Source of the DNA: Candidatus Pacearchaeota archaeon
GTDB lineage: Archaea > Nanobdellota > Nanobdellia > Pacearchaeales > GW2011-AR1
DNA length: 21,270 bases
Direction: 5' to 3'
NCBI GenBank assembly: GCA_016176815.1
Contig: JACOWL010000021.1
Location: forward strand, 1-21,270
The notes under the pieces: model-generated
Database searches by the model: none
What the model was told of the DNA's origin: nothing
What the model saw: only the letters and a program-made list of their open reading frames with translations
In this document: positions 21,082-21,270 of the stretch, one piece after another
How positions within the stretch are numbered: position 1 is the stretch's first letter
Layout of the letters: every line of letters starts with the position of its first letter
Translations under genes and position numbers: made by a program

Positions 21082-21270
21082 TTATTTTTTATATGGCTGT
21101 ATTTTCAGCCCAGCGCTCAACATCTTGCCGCTAATGTCTATTTTTTCTTTATATCCTTTTATTCCCGATTCATTTAGTTTCACTTCTAAAAAAATTTTTG
21201 TTCTTGGACTTAATGAATTTTCAACTCCTCCGCCATAATTAAAACCAATCGCGGCGCCATCTTTGATAGC
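21082..21270 (-). CDS. 3' end of an unidentified gene (partial)
   Basis: 62 codons of open minus-strand frame run from the window edge to a TAA at 21084-21082. They contain AIGFNYGGGVENSLSPRTKI, FLEVKLNESGIKGYKEKI and DISGKMLSAGLKIQPYKK. Alternating hydrophobic and polar residues suggest beta strands, as in secreted beta-sandwich proteins. I recognise no family. It is convergent with the asparagine-synthetase-like gene, 7 bp apart. Confidence 0.6.
   Translation of the reverse strand, partial: AIKDGAAIGFNYGGGVENSLSPRTKIFLEVKLNESGIKGYKEKIDISGKMLSAGLKIQPYKK

Noticed and set aside
1..21270. CRISPR array, IS element or rRNA
   Set aside because: No regularly spaced repeats, transposase motifs or rRNA-like sequence were seen.

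Overview
The window looks like a piece of a small, very AT-rich archaeal genome, most likely a DPANN-type lineage (Woesearchaeota/Pacearchaeota-like). The archaeal evidence is: an aRF1 release factor with NIKS and GGQ motifs; an archaeal-type valyl-tRNA synthetase; a class II aminoacyl-tRNA-synthetase core without an anticodon-binding domain, resembling archaeal asparagine synthetase; a tRNA gene with no encoded CCA; TTTAAA/TTTAAAAA-type TATA boxes, many centred about 25 nt upstream of a start codon (leaderless arrangement); and very few Shine-Dalgarno sequences. The exact lineage is an inference.

Left end (1-3560, minus strand): a deoxynucleotide operon in transcription order nrdR, nrdJ (B12-dependent ribonucleotide reductase), dCMP deaminase (cut by the window edge). 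Two NrdR-box-like palindromes, 32 bp centre to centre, lie between the TATA box and the nrdR start, which suggests autoregulation of the whole operon.

3600-5400 (plus): a GIY-YIG nuclease-like gene, an overlapping pair encoding a winged-helix/nucleotidyltransferase protein and a HEPN-like protein (possible toxin-antitoxin or AMPylation pair), and a short remnant resembling a second GIY-YIG 3' end. Then come a structured leader, a DEAD-box-type RNA helicase and a small DUF5652-like membrane protein.

7064-12481 (minus): a tightly packed seven-gene operon in the order U32-family protein, HD-domain protein, cysteine desulfurase, VIT1-type iron/manganese transporter, [2Fe-2S] ferredoxin, ferredoxin-reductase-like flavoprotein, and a methyltransferase broken by an internal deletion. 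The contents share an iron/sulfur/electron-transfer theme around a U32 protein that carries Fe-S cysteines.

12500-16370: a small membrane protein, a 53-aa ribbon-helix-helix-like protein, a tRNA-Trp(CCA) gene followed by two decayed copies of its 3' end each with a hairpin, a dispersed intergenic repeat, an unknown 130-aa protein, and an overlapping operon (helical/HTH protein, GNAT acetyltransferase, PIN-like protein). A second PIN protein is divergently transcribed from one nearly symmetrical TATA element.

16371-21270: valS and aRF1 in one transcript, a 52-bp exact duplication of the aRF1 3' end with an alternative C-terminal coding tail, the asparagine-synthetase-like gene, and the 3' end of an unidentified minus-strand gene. 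Short GC-rich palindromic segments lie in frame inside several AT-rich genes (valS, the PIN gene, the helicase) and may be small inserted repeats. No CRISPR array, IS element or rRNA was seen.
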